DNA of 64,000 nt, taken from the NCBI RefSeq assembly GCF_008831285.2, contig NC_045148.1, positions 23,316,283 to 23,380,282 of the forward strand, read 5' to 3'. The translations under genes and the position numbers were made by a program. The notes beneath the pieces are model-generated. The model saw only the letters and a list, made by a program, of their open reading frames with translations, had not been told where the DNA came from and did no database searches. Source of the DNA: Nymphaea colorata. Lineage: Eukaryota; Streptophyta; Magnoliopsida; Nymphaeales; Nymphaeaceae. Below, piece by piece: positions 62,578 to 64,000 of the stretch; the stretch's first letter is position 1, and each line of letters starts with the position of its first letter.

Positions 62578-63471
62578 TTGGGCATGGAAATAAAAAGAAT
62601 TGACAATAAGCTAATATTGTCTCAAAGGAAATACATATTTGAGCTTCTCAAAAGAACAAATATGCTTGGAGCTAAGGGAGTTTCAACTCCCTTGGCATGC
62701 TCCCTTGCTTTATCTGCTCAAATTGGATCAAATGTTTGTGATCCAACTCTTTATCGCAGCATTGTTGATGCTCTTCAATACTCTACTATGACTCGTCCAG
62801 ACATCTCTTATCCTGTCAACAAGGTTTGTCAATACATGCATTGTCCTACTGATGCCTATTGGGATGTCATAAAGATAATCCTAAGATATTTGAAACACAC
62901 TATTGATCATGGTCATGTTATTAGACCTAGTTCAGTTCTTAATATTAATGTTTACAGTGATGCAGATTGGGCAGGATGTCTTGATGATAGATGATCTACA
63001 GGTGGATATGCAGTGTTTATTGGTTCCAATCTAGTTTTATGGAGTGCTGAAAAGCAGCCAGTTGTCTCTTGTTGTAGCACTGAGGCTGAGTATCGATCTA
63101 TTGCCAATACTACTGCTGAAATCATGTGGTTACAATTTTTATTAAAAGAACTTTGTGTGTTTCAATCACAACCTCCCATATTATGGTGCGACAATATCGG
63201 CACAGCCTATCTTGCAACTCATCCTGTGTATCATAGTCACAACAAACACATAGAGATTGATCTTCATTTCGTTCGAGAAAAATCAGCAAAAGAAGATTTA
63301 AAAATTCAATACATCTCTTCCAAAGATGAAGTTGTTGATATTCTAACTAAGCCACTTATTAAGCAATACCATTATCAAATAATTAACAAGCTCAATTTCA
63401 TTGTTGGAGCATTGAGCTTGCAGAGGGATGTTAACAGAAATACCAAGAAGGCTCTGAAAGTGAATTACTAG
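62578..63471 (+). pseudogene. copia-2 RT C-terminus and RNase H
   Basis: Two long open pieces (62578-62994 and 63013-63471) are separated by a single TGA at 62992. The first includes LSQRKYIFELLKRTNM, then PLACSLALS, DPTLYRSIVDALQY and TRPDISYPVNKVCQ. The second has RNase H motifs: W..AEKQPVV, CSTEAEYRSIA, WCDNIGTAYLA, NKHIEIDLHFVREK, then DILTKPL. The frame runs past the end of RNase H into the 3' LTR. It is the best preserved part of the element. Confidence 0.9.
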
Positions 63472-63512
63472 GGAGATGAAAAGTCACGTCTCTTGAGTGA
63501 TGAAAAGTCATG
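63429..63512 (+). repeat. copia-2 3' LTR, truncated to 84 bp
   Basis: TGTTAACAGAAATACC follows a weak purine run (CAGAGGGA). It matches 58862-58945 with five differences and then jumps directly to block 1 flank at GGGCGTGAAACC. The TG at 63511-63512 could belong to either side, a 2-bp microhomology. About 270 bp of LTR is missing. Confidence 0.9.
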
Positions 63513-64000
63513 GGCGTGAAACCTGTCTCGCCTAAAACTCGTCTTCCTCAAATATGGCCAACAAACAGTTTCCCTCTATAATAATGGTTTTCACTTGGAA
63601 ACCTCTGTTATACGGGAGAGAATCAATACCATATCCAAATCTGAATTCAACTTAAATCTCATTTTTAAATTCAAATTTATATTTGAATCTGCATTTTAAA
63701 TTGAATCCTAGCTGCACTATAATATGTTAATAGCCGACTTTCAAAAACCTTGGACGTTGAATATCAAATATTTAATATTTTAAATTTAATCTAAATCCTA
63801 GTCTGATCAGATATTTACTTAAATATGAGTTTATATCTAAATTTAGTCGGATGTCATTTCTTAAATCCAGGTCCAATTTGATTTCTTAATCAAATGTTAA
63901 AATTTAGTTTCATATTCCTTTTTTTTTTTGGAGTAGTTCATTCGTACGACGGATCAAAATTGGATTTTATGACATCTTTGCTAGAAGGAGACCTCCAAAT
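63513..64000. repeat. Block 1b resumes, no gene
   Basis: This pairs with 4771-5450 of block 1a, less about 195 bp missing near 63615. It is AT-rich with no coding signal. Confidence 0.85.

Larger units (their letters stand above)
58862..63512 (+). mobile_element. Ty1/copia retrotransposon copia-2 (3'-truncated, inactive)
   Basis: A 4651-bp copia element in sense orientation: 5' LTR (58862-59217), primer-binding site (59218-59230), gag, zinc knuckle, protease, integrase, RT, RNase H and an 84-bp stub of 3' LTR. The domain order, with integrase before RT, is diagnostic of copia. It sits in block 1b at a site still empty in block 1a. The left flank reads ATTAC before the TGTTAAC terminus; the expected matching 5 bp on the right are lost because the right end and about 950 bp of flank were deleted. 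Frameshifts and in-frame TGA codons make it unable to encode its proteins. Five differences in the 84 shared LTR bases (about 6%) are similar to the divergence of blocks 1a and 1b, suggesting insertion not long after duplication. Confidence 0.92.
53678..64000. repeat. Segmental duplication block 1b
   Basis: Partner of 1-5450. It is interrupted by the young copia-2 element at 58862-63512, after which homology resumes at 63511 paired with about 4768. It lacks the equivalents of 3815-4767 and 4877-5073 and keeps more of copia-1 than block 1a. It runs off the right edge of the window. Confidence 0.9.

Overview
This looks like an intergenic, retrotransposon-rich stretch of a land-plant nuclear genome. 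The evidence is Ty1/copia-type gag and pol remnants, a primer-binding site matching plant initiator tRNA-Met, an L1-type LINE with an RT zinc finger, a hAT-like MITE with an 8-bp target duplication, and many long (TA)n and (GA/CT)n microsatellites in AT-rich DNA. The species cannot be named from the sequence. There are no bacterial-type genes, no CRISPR array, and I found no rRNA or tRNA gene. Nearly all the longer reading frames are transposon fragments or chance frames.

Layout. The window is a mosaic of old segmental duplications. (1) Block 1a (1-5450) is repeated as block 1b (53678-64000, running off the end). Both carry the same decayed copia element (copia-1). Block 1b also carries a younger copia element (copia-2, 58862-63512). 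(2) Block 2a (7820-15300) is repeated as block 2b (35128-43390). (3) A modular noncoding unit built round (TA)n, a CT-rich leader and a fixed flanking sequence occurs five times: A about 15300-19410, B 19440-26110, C 26110-31670, D 44090-46520, E 49240-53282. Units A, B and C carry pieces of one antisense LINE. Between the blocks lie copia fragments (7554-7797, 31674-32690), a 187-bp hAT-like MITE (46911-47097), an inverted array (47689-48560) and a very AT-rich tract (33260-35110).

Main points. Copia-2 inserted after block 1 had duplicated, because block 1a still holds the uninterrupted target near 3811-3815. In block 1b the outer part of the 3' LTR and about 950 bp of flank are missing at a single junction (63511/63512). 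The missing flank is the part of block 1a that holds the best candidate host gene in the window: an 80-codon minus-strand frame at 3940-4182 with a TATA box, a pyrimidine-rich leader and an alternative 80-nt intron. Copia-2 has recognisable protease, integrase and YVDD RT motifs. It is dead through frameshifts, a 58-bp tandem duplication at the zinc knuckle, and at least seven in-frame TGA codons, most of them at expected Trp or Arg positions. Its LTR contains a 24-bp minisatellite.

I see no evidence of a new multi-gene biological system. The interest lies in repeat architecture, in one possible small gene removed from one duplicate, and in a few uncatalogued repeat families. Percent identities quoted are hand counts over short aligned stretches. 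Block boundaries are by eye and may be off by tens of bases.
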